A program made the position numbers and the translations under genes. The notes beneath the pieces are model-generated. The model searched no databases, was not told the origin of the DNA, and saw nothing but the letters and a program-made list of their open reading frames with translations. A stretch of DNA of 5,724 nucleotides, taken from contig CAMLCW010000336.1 in NCBI GenBank assembly GCA_946478645.1, forward strand, positions 1 through 5,724, given 5' to 3'. Each line of letters starts with the position of its first letter. Within the stretch, counting starts at the first letter, position 1. The DNA comes from an uncultured Variovorax sp. Its GTDB lineage: Bacteria > Pseudomonadota > Gammaproteobacteria > Burkholderiales > Burkholderiaceae. Positions 1 through 4,982 of the stretch are shown piece after piece.

Positions 1-259
1 CCGGCAGCGTGACCAGCTCGCCCGGCACCCTCAGCTGCGGCGCGACCTGCCCGATGCGCTGGCGGTGGAAATGGAAGGCGCCGCCATGGCCCAGGTGTGC
101 CACGACTACGGCGTGCCGTTTGCCGCCGTGCGCACCATTTCCGACCGCGCCGACGATACGGCGCACGCCGACTTCGCGCGCTTCGTCGCCGAGGTGGCGA
201 GCCGCTACAGCCTGGCTTTGGTGGACGCCTGGCTGGCGGCGCCGCCCGCGGCTACTTGA
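1..259 (+). CDS. mtnN: 5'-methylthioadenosine/S-adenosylhomocysteine nucleosidase, C-terminal part
   Basis: This is the last 85 codons of a gene that begins outside the window; the first whole codon starts at base 2 and the TGA stop is at 257-259. The enzyme is cytosolic and hydrolyses methylthioadenosine and S-adenosylhomocysteine to adenine plus the thioribose or ribosyl-homocysteine product, feeding methionine salvage and removing by-products of methylation and polyamine synthesis. The visible stretch carries the family signature VEMEGAAMAQVC, whose glutamates contact the ribose, then VPFAAVRTISDRAD. The Asp of RTISD (bases 143-145) corresponds to the catalytic acid, Asp197 in the E. coli enzyme. 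The end aligns well with the C-terminal helix of E. coli MtnN (Pfs). The stop lies inside the end of the convergent corA gene. Other nucleoside phosphorylase-like proteins share the fold, but VEMEGAA together with RTISD favours MtnN. Family assignment is secure; substrate range is inferred. Confidence 0.9.
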   Translation, partial: RQRDQLARHPQLRRDLPDALAVEMEGAAMAQVCHDYGVPFAAVRTISDRADDTAHADFARFVAEVASRYSLALVDAWLAAPPAAT

Positions 260-1238
260 GCCAGCCGCGGCGGCGGAAGTACCACATCGGCCCTAGCGCG
301 CTCGCGGCCATCAGCGCGATCGCGTAGGGATAGCCCAGCGCCCAGTCGAGCTCGGGCATGAACTTGAAGTTCATGCCGTAGACGCTCGCGATCAGCGTGG
401 GCGGCAGCAGCGCCACGCTGGCCACCGAGAAGGTCTTGATGGTCTTGTTCTGGTTGATGTTGATGAAACCGACCGTCGCGTCCATCAGGAAGTTGATCTT
501 GTCGAACAGGAACGCCGTGTGGTTGTCGAGCGATTCGATGTCCCGCATGATCTGCCGCGCTTCCTCGAACTGCTCGGCGTTGAGCATGCGGCTGCGCATC
601 AGGAAGCTCACCGCGCGCCGCGTGTCCATCACGTTGCGGCGGATGCGCCCGTTCAAGTCTTCCTGGCGCGCGATGGCGGCCAGCACCTCGCCCGCGAGCT
701 CGTCGCTCACGTTGCCTTCGAGCACCTTCTTGCTCGCGATCTCGAGTTCGTCGTAGATGTTCTCGAGCGTGTCGGCCGAGTATTCGGCGTCGGCGTCGAA
801 GAGCTTGAGCAGCACTTCCTTCGCGTCCTCGATCAGGCCCGGCGCCCGGCGTGCGCGCATGCGCAGCAGGCGGAACACCGGCACGTCCTCGTCGTGGATC
901 GAGAACAGCACGCCGCGGCTGCGCAACTCGGTGTTGTGCTGGTTCAGGATGAACGCCACGCGCACCGAGCGCGGGTCCTCGTCGTCGTCGATCAGGAAGT
1001 CGGAGCGGATGTGCAGTTCGCCGTTGTCTTCCTCGTAGAAGCGCGCCGATTCCTCGATGTCCTCGTCCATCGCGTCTTCGGGGATCGAGAGGCCGTAATA
1101 CTGCTTGATCCAGCGTTTCTCCTCGAGCGAAGGGGATTCGAGGTCGACCCAGATGGGCTGGAACTGCGACAGCTCCTCGAGCGCCTCGATCTCTTCCTGG
1201 ACCAGTCGGCCGTTGGCAAGCGTGAATATGTTGAGCAT
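252..1238 (-). CDS. corA: Magnesium/cobalt channel protein CorA
   Basis: A complete 328-residue member of the CorA metal ion transporter family (E. coli CorA has 316 residues). CorA forms a pentameric inner-membrane channel that admits Mg2+ and also Co2+ and Ni2+. The first 265 or so residues form the acidic, helical cytoplasmic domain, with clusters such as DAMDEDIEESARFYEEDNGE and FLIDDDEDP. The first membrane helix spans about residues 270-288 and ends in the selectivity-filter motif YGMNFKFMPELDW, with GMN at residues 288-290 (bases 369-377). The second helix covers about 301-321, and the protein ends in a basic tail (RRRGWLK), as expected for a cytoplasmic C-terminus. The ATG at 1236-1238 is supported by an AAGGGAG Shine-Dalgarno sequence seven bases upstream. 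The gene stands alone on the minus strand, its stop overlaps the end of mtnN, and it diverges from the helicase gene. No defects are seen. Confidence 0.96.
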   Translation of the reverse strand: MLNIFTLANGRLVQEEIEALEELSQFQPIWVDLESPSLEEKRWIKQYYGLSIPEDAMDEDIEESARFYEEDNGELHIRSDFLIDDDEDPRSVRVAFILNQHNTELRSRGVLFSIHDEDVPVFRLLRMRARRAPGLIEDAKEVLLKLFDADAEYSADTLENIYDELEIASKKVLEGNVSDELAGEVLAAIARQEDLNGRIRRNVMDTRRAVSFLMRSRMLNAEQFEEARQIMRDIESLDNHTAFLFDKINFLMDATVGFININQNKTIKTFSVASVALLPPTLIASVYGMNFKFMPELDWALGYPYAIALMAASALGPMWYFRRRGWLK

Positions 1239-1245
1239 GGGCTCA

Positions 1246-1252
1246 CTCCCTT
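1246..1252 (-). promoter_or_regulatory. Ribosome binding site of corA
   Basis: On the minus strand the sequence AAGGGAG lies seven bases before the corA ATG. It is a good partial match to the anti-Shine-Dalgarno sequence and supports the chosen start. Confidence 0.6.
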
Positions 1253-1393
1253 GAAATGGCTGTGGCGTTGGGGCGGGGGAAGGGGCGCTTTCAATTCCCG
1301 GCCCGGCGCTTCACAGGCGTCAGGAGGCGGGCGTTGAAAGCCGCGGAGACGGTGCGGTTTCCATGGTGCGGTCCGTGTTGCGGCAAGGCCGCG

Positions 1394-1399
1394 ATTATG
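1394..1399 (-). promoter_or_regulatory. Candidate -10 element of the corA promoter
   Basis: Read on the minus strand, this is CATAAT in the context GACATAATCGC, matching five of six positions of the sigma-70 -10 consensus. No convincing -35 hexamer lies 16-18 bases upstream. Transcription from here would give a leader of about 150 bases before corA. CorA-type genes can be controlled through their leaders, but I see no recognisable Mg2+ riboswitch in this one. The call is based on a single hexamer and is tentative. Confidence 0.35.
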
Positions 1400-1427
1400 T
1401 CATCGGCCATGTGTCACGCTGCGCTCG

Positions 1428-1447
1428 ATCTGGATGGACATACAGTA
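1428..1447 (+). promoter_or_regulatory. LexA-like (SOS) box in front of the helicase gene
   Basis: The sequence ATCTGGATGGACATACAGTA contains CTG-N10-CAG (1430-1445), the spacing of the Proteobacterial LexA operator. It agrees with the E. coli consensus at 14 of 20 positions. The right half, ATACAGTA, is a perfect half-site; the left half has CTGG where CTGT is expected. It ends 11 bases before the helicase ATG at 1459 and overlaps a TACAGT hexamer that may serve as the -10 element, which is a typical repressor position. uvrD is an SOS gene in E. coli, so the context fits. The imperfect left half keeps this a candidate. Confidence 0.5.
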
Positions 1448-1458
1448 AAGTGGCGCCC

Positions 1459-3576
1459 ATGCAGACCGCTGCGCTTCCCGTCCTTCCCGCCGCCGGCGCC
1501 ACCCAGGCCGAGCGCCTCGCCGCCGCCTTGTCGGCCCTCAACGACGCGCAGCGCGCCGCGGTGGAGCACGGCGTCGGCGCCGTCACGGGGGGCGACGAGC
1601 GCCCGCTGCTGGTGATTGCCGGCGCGGGGTCGGGCAAGACCAGCACGCTCGCGCACCGGGTGGCGCGGCTGATCGCCGACGGCGTCGATCCGCAGCGCCT
1701 GCTGCTGCTGACCTTCTCGCGCCGCGCGGCACAGGAAATGGAGCGGCGCGCCGGGCAGGTGCTGGCGCGCGTGCTCGGCCTGCGCACCGAAAAGCCGCCC
1801 GCGCTGCCCTGGGCCGGCACCTTCCACGGCATCGGCGCGCGGCTGCTGCGCGAATACGCGACGCACATCGGCCTCGACGATCATTTCACGATCCACGACC
1901 GCGGCGATGCCGAGGACCTGATGGGCCTGGTGCGCCACGAGCTCGGCCTGTCGTCGACCGTGAACCGCTTCCCGCGCAAGGGCACCTGCCTGTCGATCTA
2001 CTCGCGCTGCGTCAACACGCGCGCGCCGATCGAGCGCGTGCTCGCCGAGGCCTTTCCCTGGTGCGCCGAGTGGGAAGCCGAGCTCAAGCGCCTGTTCGGC
2101 GCCTACGTCGAGGCCAAGCAGCAGCAGAACGTGCTCGACTACGACGACCTGCTGCTCTACTGGGCCGGGATGGTGGCCGAGCCCTCGCTCGCGGCGCTCG
2201 TCGGCGCGCGCTTCGACCATGTGCTGGTCGACGAGTACCAGGACACCAACCTGCTGCAGGCCTCGATCCTGCTGGCGCTCAAGCCCGACGGGCGCGGCGT
2301 GACCGTGGTGGGCGACGACGCGCAGTCGATCTATTCGTTCCGCGGCGCCACGGTGCGCAACATCCTCGATTTCCCGTCGCAGTTCTCGCAGGCCGCGCGC
2401 GTGGTCACGCTGGAGCGCAACTACCGCTCGACCCAGCCGATCCTCGACGTGTCGAACCGCGTCATCGCGCAGGCCGCCGAGCGGCACGCCAAGACGCTCT
2501 GGACCGACAAGCCCTCGGCCGGGCGGCCGCAGCTCGTGCTGGTGCCCGACGAGGCGCAGCAGGCCGTGTGGGTGGCCGACAAGGTGCTCGAGCACCGCGA
2601 GGGCGGGCTCGCGCTGAAGTCGCAGGCGGTGCTGTTCCGCACCTCCACGCACAGCGCGGCGCTCGAGCTCGAACTCGCGCGACGCAACATCCCGTTCGTG
2701 AAGTACGGCGGCCTCAAGTTCCTCGAGGCCTCTCACGTGAAGGACCTGCTGGCGGTGCTGCGCTTCGCCGAGAACCCGCGCGGGCGCATGGCGGGATTCC
2801 GCGTGACGCAGCTCATCCCGGGCATCGGGCCCGCCACCGGCGCCCGGCTGCTCGACGCGATGGACGGTGCGGCCGATCCGGCCGCCGTGGTGCGCGGCTT
2901 CGTGCCGCCGGCCGCGGCGCGCACCGAATGGGCCGTGTTCGCCGAGGCCTATGCGGCGCTGCGCGATCCGTCCCTTTCGTGGCCCGCCGACGTGGACCTG
3001 GCGGCGCGCTGGTACCTGCCGCACCTCGAGCGCCTCTACGACGACCCGTCCGGCGTGCGCCGCGCCGACATCGAGCAGCTCGCGCGGCTGGCGGCGGGCT
3101 ACGGCTCGCGCGAACGCTTCCTGACCGAGCTCACGCTCGATCCGCCCGAGGCCACCAGCGACCGCCCCGGGCCGCCGCTGCTCGACGAGGACTACCTGAT
3201 CCTCTCGACCATCCATTCGGCCAAGGGCCAGGAGTGGAATTCGGTGCACGTGCTCAACGTCGTCGACGGCTGCATGCCGGCCGACGTGGCCCAGGGCGCG
3301 CACGAACTCGAAGAGGAACGGCGGCTGCTCTACGTCGCCATGACCCGGGCCCGCGACCATCTGCACCTGCTGGTGCCGCAGCGCTTCTACGTCACCCAGC
3401 AGGCGGTGCGTGGCGACCGGCACCTCTATGCCAACCGCACGCGCTTCATCGCCGACAGCGATCTCGAAGGCTTCGAGCAGCAGACCTGGCCGCCGCCGCC
3501 GGTACGCCCGCCGGCGGTGCCGCCGCCCGCGGCCGTGATCGACCTGCGCAATCGCATGCGGGCGGCCTGGCGCTGA
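1459..3576 (+). CDS. UvrD/Rep-like superfamily 1A ATP-dependent DNA helicase
   Basis: A 705-residue 3'-to-5' type SF1A helicase, probably acting on DNA in repair or replication restart. Motifs in order (numbered from the ATG at 1459): Q motif LNDAQRAAV with Gln31; Walker A GAGSGKT 55-61 with Lys60; motif Ia TFSRRAA; DEYQDT around 258-263; motif III GDDAQSIYSFRGA 285-297; motif IV LERNYRST 318-325; a helix-hairpin-helix-like PGIGPATGARLL from 454, probably in subdomain 2B; motif V TIHSAKGQEW 584-593; motif VI from 618, ending AMTRARD at 633. Motifs Ia (TFSRRAA, usually TFTNKAA) and V (GQEW, usually GLEF) differ from canonical UvrD. Only about 70 residues follow motif VI, ending in a proline-rich tail (from 678), so the Tudor-like C-terminal domain of UvrD/PcrA appears absent. 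The frame is open to an ATG at 1363, but those extra 32 residues look unrelated and would put the LexA-like box inside the gene. I withhold a symbol because it may be a UvrD-like paralogue. Confidence 0.93.
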   Translation: MQTAALPVLPAAGATQAERLAAALSALNDAQRAAVEHGVGAVTGGDERPLLVIAGAGSGKTSTLAHRVARLIADGVDPQRLLLLTFSRRAAQEMERRAGQVLARVLGLRTEKPPALPWAGTFHGIGARLLREYATHIGLDDHFTIHDRGDAEDLMGLVRHELGLSSTVNRFPRKGTCLSIYSRCVNTRAPIERVLAEAFPWCAEWEAELKRLFGAYVEAKQQQNVLDYDDLLLYWAGMVAEPSLAALVGARFDHVLVDEYQDTNLLQASILLALKPDGRGVTVVGDDAQSIYSFRGATVRNILDFPSQFSQAARVVTLERNYRSTQPILDVSNRVIAQAAERHAKTLWTDKPSAGRPQLVLVPDEAQQAVWVADKVLEHREGGLALKSQAVLFRTSTHSAALELELARRNIPFVKYGGLKFLEASHVKDLLAVLRFAENPRGRMAGFRVTQLIPGIGPATGARLLDAMDGAADPAAVVRGFVPPAAARTEWAVFAEAYAALRDPSLSWPADVDLAARWYLPHLERLYDDPSGVRRADIEQLARLAAGYGSRERFLTELTLDPPEATSDRPGPPLLDEDYLILSTIHSAKGQEWNSVHVLNVVDGCMPADVAQGAHELEEERRLLYVAMTRARDHLHLLVPQRFYVTQQAVRGDRHLYANRTRFIADSDLEGFEQQTWPPPPVRPPAVPPPAAVIDLRNRMRAAWR

Positions 3577-3685
3577 GCCGCGGACGGCGCTTTTGGCCCT
3601 TCGTCCACAGGGGTCACTGGGCGCCCCTCACCGTTCGAAACATCCTGCCTCCCGACCTCCTGCCGGTGAAGCGGCGGGCGCGGCA

Positions 3686-3702
3686 GCTATTCGATCAATA
3701 GC
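3686..3702. repeat. Short hairpin repeat, GCTATT-N5-AATAGC
   Basis: A perfect 6-bp inverted repeat, GCTATT and AATAGC, flanks five bases (CGATC). It is AT-rich against a GC-rich background and preceded by GGGCGCGGCA. It resembles the dispersed intergenic elements I recall in Comamonadaceae, which carry a GCTATT...AATAGC or GCTAT...ATAGC hairpin after a GC-rich arm. That resemblance is from memory and has not been searched. No T-tract follows, so it is not a normal intrinsic terminator. A second GCTATT occurs at 3747-3752. Confidence 0.4.
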
Positions 3703-3750
3703 AGATTGAGCCACGGCCGGCGCCGGCGCGCCACCCGGGCAACTCTGCTA

Positions 3751-3779
3751 TTGCAATGGTGTGACAGCTTCGGCATAGT
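3751..3779 (+). promoter_or_regulatory. Candidate sigma-70 promoter for hpf
   Basis: TTGCAA (3751-3756) and CATAGT (3774-3779) each match four of six consensus positions and are separated by exactly 17 bases. Transcription would begin near 3786 and give a leader of about 140 bases. The -35 hexamer overlaps an 8-base palindrome, ATTGCAAT (3750-3757), which could be coincidence or an operator. No sigma-54 (GG-N10-GC) promoter was found here. Confidence 0.4.
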
Positions 3780-3786
3780 GAATCGA

Positions 3787-3912
3787 CCTTCTCTTCGCTT
3801 CCTCCCACGCCAACCCGCCCCCCCTTCTTTCTTTCCCCGGCCCGCCCCCCACTTATTTCCGTCGGCCACGCTTCATTCCGTAGCGCGGCCATTTCCCCAA
3901 CCGTCAATTCTC
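3787..3912 (+). promoter_or_regulatory. Pyrimidine-rich 5' leader of hpf
   Basis: If the promoter at 3751-3779 is used, this is the untranslated leader. Bases 3787-3860 contain only 11 purines in 74 positions, six of them G, with runs of seven C (3818-3824) and six C (3845-3850). Such C-rich, G-poor and poorly structured RNA is the type of sequence that binds Rho factor or ribosomal protein S1. A CCTCC at 3801-3805 is complementary to the GGAGG of the hpf ribosome binding site. The composition is directly visible; the regulatory role is inferred. Confidence 0.4.
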
Positions 3913-3919
3913 AGGAGGT
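3913..3919 (+). promoter_or_regulatory. Perfect Shine-Dalgarno sequence of hpf
   Basis: AGGAGGT is fully complementary to the 3' end of 16S rRNA and ends five bases before the ATG at 3925. It decides the start of hpf against a longer in-frame possibility at 3706. Confidence 0.85.
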
Positions 3920-3924
3920 CTTTC

Positions 3925-4254
3925 ATGAATTTGACGATCAGCGGTCATCACCTCGACGTCACGCCTGCCTTGCGCACCTACGTCACCAGCAAGCTGGACC
4001 GGATCACGCGCCACTTCGACCAGGTGGTCGATGTGAAGGTGATCCTCACGGTGGAAAAGCAGAAGGAAAAGGAACGCCGCCAACGGGCGGAATGCAACAT
4101 TCACGTCAAGGGCAATGACATGTTCGCGGAGTCGAGCCATGCTGATCTCTACGCGGCGGTCGATGAACTGGTCGACAAGCTCGATCGCCAGGTCGTGCGC
4201 CACAAGGACCGGCTGCAGGACCACCACCACGCCGCGCCCAAGCGCCTGATGTAG
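3925..4254 (+). CDS. hpf: Ribosome hibernation promoting factor, short form (HPF/RaiA family)
   Basis: A 109-residue protein of the sigma-54 modulation/S30EA family. These proteins bind the small ribosomal subunit in the channel used by mRNA and tRNA, silencing ribosomes in stationary phase or starvation. The N-terminus [20 protein letters not shown] and the later [18 protein letters not shown] and [16 protein letters not shown] segments follow the family's beta-alpha-beta-beta-beta-alpha pattern across nearly the whole protein. It ends in a short His/Lys-rich tail ([10 protein letters not shown]). It lacks the extra C-terminal dimerisation domain of long HPF, so it is the short type. Short HPF makes 100S ribosomes together with RMF in Gammaproteobacteria; RMF is thought to be absent from Betaproteobacteria, so whether this protein dimerises or only inactivates ribosomes is open. 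The start is fixed by the ribosome binding site and family alignment. An intrinsic terminator follows, and ptsN is the next gene, the usual order downstream of rpoN. Confidence 0.94.
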   Translation: MNLTISGHHLDVTPALRTYVTSKLDRITRHFDQVVDVKVILTVEKQKEKERRQRAECNIHVKGNDMFAESSHADLYAAVDELVDKLDRQVVRHKDRLQDHHHAAPKRLM

Positions 4255-4285
4255 CCCCGTGCAACGGGCTGCGGCCCGTGCTGCC

Positions 4286-4309
4286 AAAGCCGCCTCCGGG
4301 CGGCTTTTT
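4286..4309 (+). terminator. Intrinsic terminator after hpf
   Basis: AAAGCCGCC (4286-4294) pairs perfectly with GGCGGCTTT (4299-4307) around a TCCG tetraloop, and five T residues (4305-4309) close the hairpin. It starts 32 bases after the hpf stop. This is a textbook Rho-independent terminator, implying that hpf is at least partly transcribed apart from ptsN and hprK. Confidence 0.9.
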
Positions 4310-4409
4310 GCTGCCCGCCGGAAGAATTCTTTACACAATCGGCGTCGGCTTTCCGCAATTTGTAGGAAGAAAGTAACCAGGGGGACTGGGGGTTTTCACC
4401 GAGCGGGTG

Positions 4410-4415
4410 CATAAT
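4410..4415 (+). promoter_or_regulatory. Candidate -10 element of the ptsN promoter
   Basis: CATAAT matches five of six -10 consensus positions and lies between the hpf terminator and ptsN, where a promoter is expected. No good -35 hexamer stands 16-18 bases upstream; the region there is G-rich. The predicted transcription start near 4421-4423 would leave a leader of only about ten bases before the ptsN ATG. A short CACC-N5-GGTG inverted repeat (4397-4409) abuts it. Confidence 0.45.
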
Positions 4416-4431
4416 CGCCCCCGCTCCCACC

Positions 4432-4899
4432 ATGAACCGACTCGCGTCCATCCTGCCGCCCGCTCAAGTGCTCGTGAGCGTTGACGCCACCAGCAAGAAA
4501 CGTGCTTTCGAGGAAGCCGGCTTGCTGTTCGAGGGCCTCCATGGCCTGGGCCGCGCGCTCATCACCGACAGCCTCTTTGCGCGTGAACGCCTTGGTTCCA
4601 CGGGCCTGGGGCATGGCGTCGCGATCCCGCACGGGCGCATCAAGGGCCTCAAGGCGCCCATGGCCGCGGTGTTTCAGCTGGCCAATCCCATCGGTTTCGA
4701 CGCCCCCGACGAGCAGCCCGTCGGCCTGCTGATCTTCCTGCTGGTGCCCGAGGCCGCGACCCAGAAGCACCTCGAGATCCTCTCCGAGATCGCCGAACTG
4801 CTCAGCGATGCCTCGCTGCGCGAGCGGATCAAGTCGAGCACCGATGCGGCCGAGCTGCACGGCCTCATCGCCGGCTGGCAGTCGACGCAGGTCGCGTGA
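4432..4899 (+). CDS. ptsN: PTS IIA-like nitrogen regulatory protein (EIIA-Ntr)
   Basis: A 155-residue single-domain EIIA of the fructose/mannitol type, close in size to E. coli PtsN (163 residues). It is the last phosphate acceptor of the nitrogen phosphotransferase chain (EI-Ntr, NPr or HPr, EIIA-Ntr). It carries no transport domain and acts by binding partners, which in other bacteria include potassium transport and sensor proteins. The phosphorylation site lies in GLGHGVAIPHGR, with the acceptor His at residue 67 (E. coli His73). The downstream PVGLLIFLLVPEAATQKHLEILSEIAELL segment matches the conserved EIIA core. The ATG at 4432 has no Shine-Dalgarno sequence: the bases before it are nearly all pyrimidine. 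No other start codon lies in frame between an in-frame TAG at 4363 and this ATG, so the start is well constrained. hpf lies upstream beyond a terminator, and hprK follows 83 bases later. Confidence 0.95.
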   Translation: MNRLASILPPAQVLVSVDATSKKRAFEEAGLLFEGLHGLGRALITDSLFARERLGSTGLGHGVAIPHGRIKGLKAPMAAVFQLANPIGFDAPDEQPVGLLIFLLVPEAATQKHLEILSEIAELLSDASLRERIKSSTDAAELHGLIAGWQSTQVA

Positions 4900-4915
4900 G
4901 CCGCGCCGGTCCGCC

Positions 4916-4945
4916 GGGCCGGTTCCTTGGTATTCTGGCCGGCCC
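4916..4945 (+). promoter_or_regulatory. Possible extended -10 promoter within an inverted repeat before hprK
   Basis: GGGCCGG (4916-4922) and CCGGCCC (4939-4945) form a 7-bp inverted repeat around 16 bases. Within those bases lies TGG-TATTCT (4928-4936), an extended -10 type element (TGn plus four of six consensus bases). No -35 hexamer is evident. It would start transcription near 4943, about 40 bases before hprK. Lacking a T-tract, the hairpin is not an intrinsic terminator. The element is short and could be chance. Confidence 0.3.
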
Positions 4946-4960
4946 TCCCACGCGGCGCCG

Positions 4961-4978
4961 ATGAGCGCCTTGCCCTGA
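4961..4978 (+). other. Possible five-codon leader reading frame before hprK
   Basis: ATG at 4961 opens a tiny frame encoding MSALP and stops with TGA at 4976-4978, four bases before the hprK ATG. hprK has no visible Shine-Dalgarno sequence, so ribosomes ending here could help start hprK. The tiny frame also lacks a Shine-Dalgarno sequence, so it may be accidental. Confidence 0.15.
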
Positions 4979-4982
4979 ACGC

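Larger units (their letters stand above)
3577..3924. other. Gene-free region between the helicase gene and hpf
   Basis: This stretch of 348 bases holds no convincing gene. Its first 100 bases show no clear terminator for the helicase gene. A small hairpin repeat lies at 3686-3702 and a sigma-70-like promoter at 3751-3779. From about 3787 the plus strand becomes strongly pyrimidine-rich, forming the leader of hpf. Reading frames that cross the region encode low-complexity Arg/Pro/Ser peptides with no family resemblance. Confidence 0.7.

Noticed and set aside
519..1337. Open frame of 272 codons on the plus strand opposite corA
   Set aside because: It mirrors corA on the other strand and shows no recognisable domain, while corA has its full signature.
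1363..1458. Upstream ATG that would lengthen the helicase by 32 residues
   Set aside because: The extra residues do not resemble the family, no ribosome binding site precedes it, and the LexA-like box and probable promoter would fall inside the coding sequence.
1414..3423. Long open frame (669 codons) on the minus strand opposite the helicase gene
   Set aside because: The protein is low-complexity, rich in Arg, His, Gly and Val, with no family motif. It lies entirely opposite a gene with every SF1A motif. Long antisense frames are expected in GC-rich DNA.
3609..3628. AGGGG-N10-CCCCT inverted repeat after the helicase gene as a terminator
   Set aside because: The stem is only five base pairs and no T-tract follows. 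It does not meet the criteria for an intrinsic terminator.
2061..3701. Open frame of 546 codons on the plus strand in another frame of the helicase gene
   Set aside because: The product is almost entirely Arg, Ala, Gly and Pro, typical of a GC-rich shadow frame.
3737..3754. Possible sigma-54 promoter before hpf
   Set aside because: The nearest GG and GC pairs are not separated by the required ten bases, so the -24/-12 pattern is not met.
3818..3850. Runs of seven and six C as a phase-variable tract
   Set aside because: They lie in an untranslated leader, not in a coding frame or promoter spacer, and are short. Overall pyrimidine bias explains them.
3706..3924. In-frame extension of hpf by 73 codons
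   Set aside because: The extension is low-complexity Arg/Pro/Ser sequence crossing the pyrimidine-rich leader. The ATG at 3925 has a perfect Shine-Dalgarno sequence and gives the family N-terminus.
4330..4361. TTTACA (4330-4335) as the -35 box of a further ptsN promoter
   Set aside because: No acceptable -10 hexamer lies 16-18 bases downstream; the nearest AT-rich segment is about 20 bases away.
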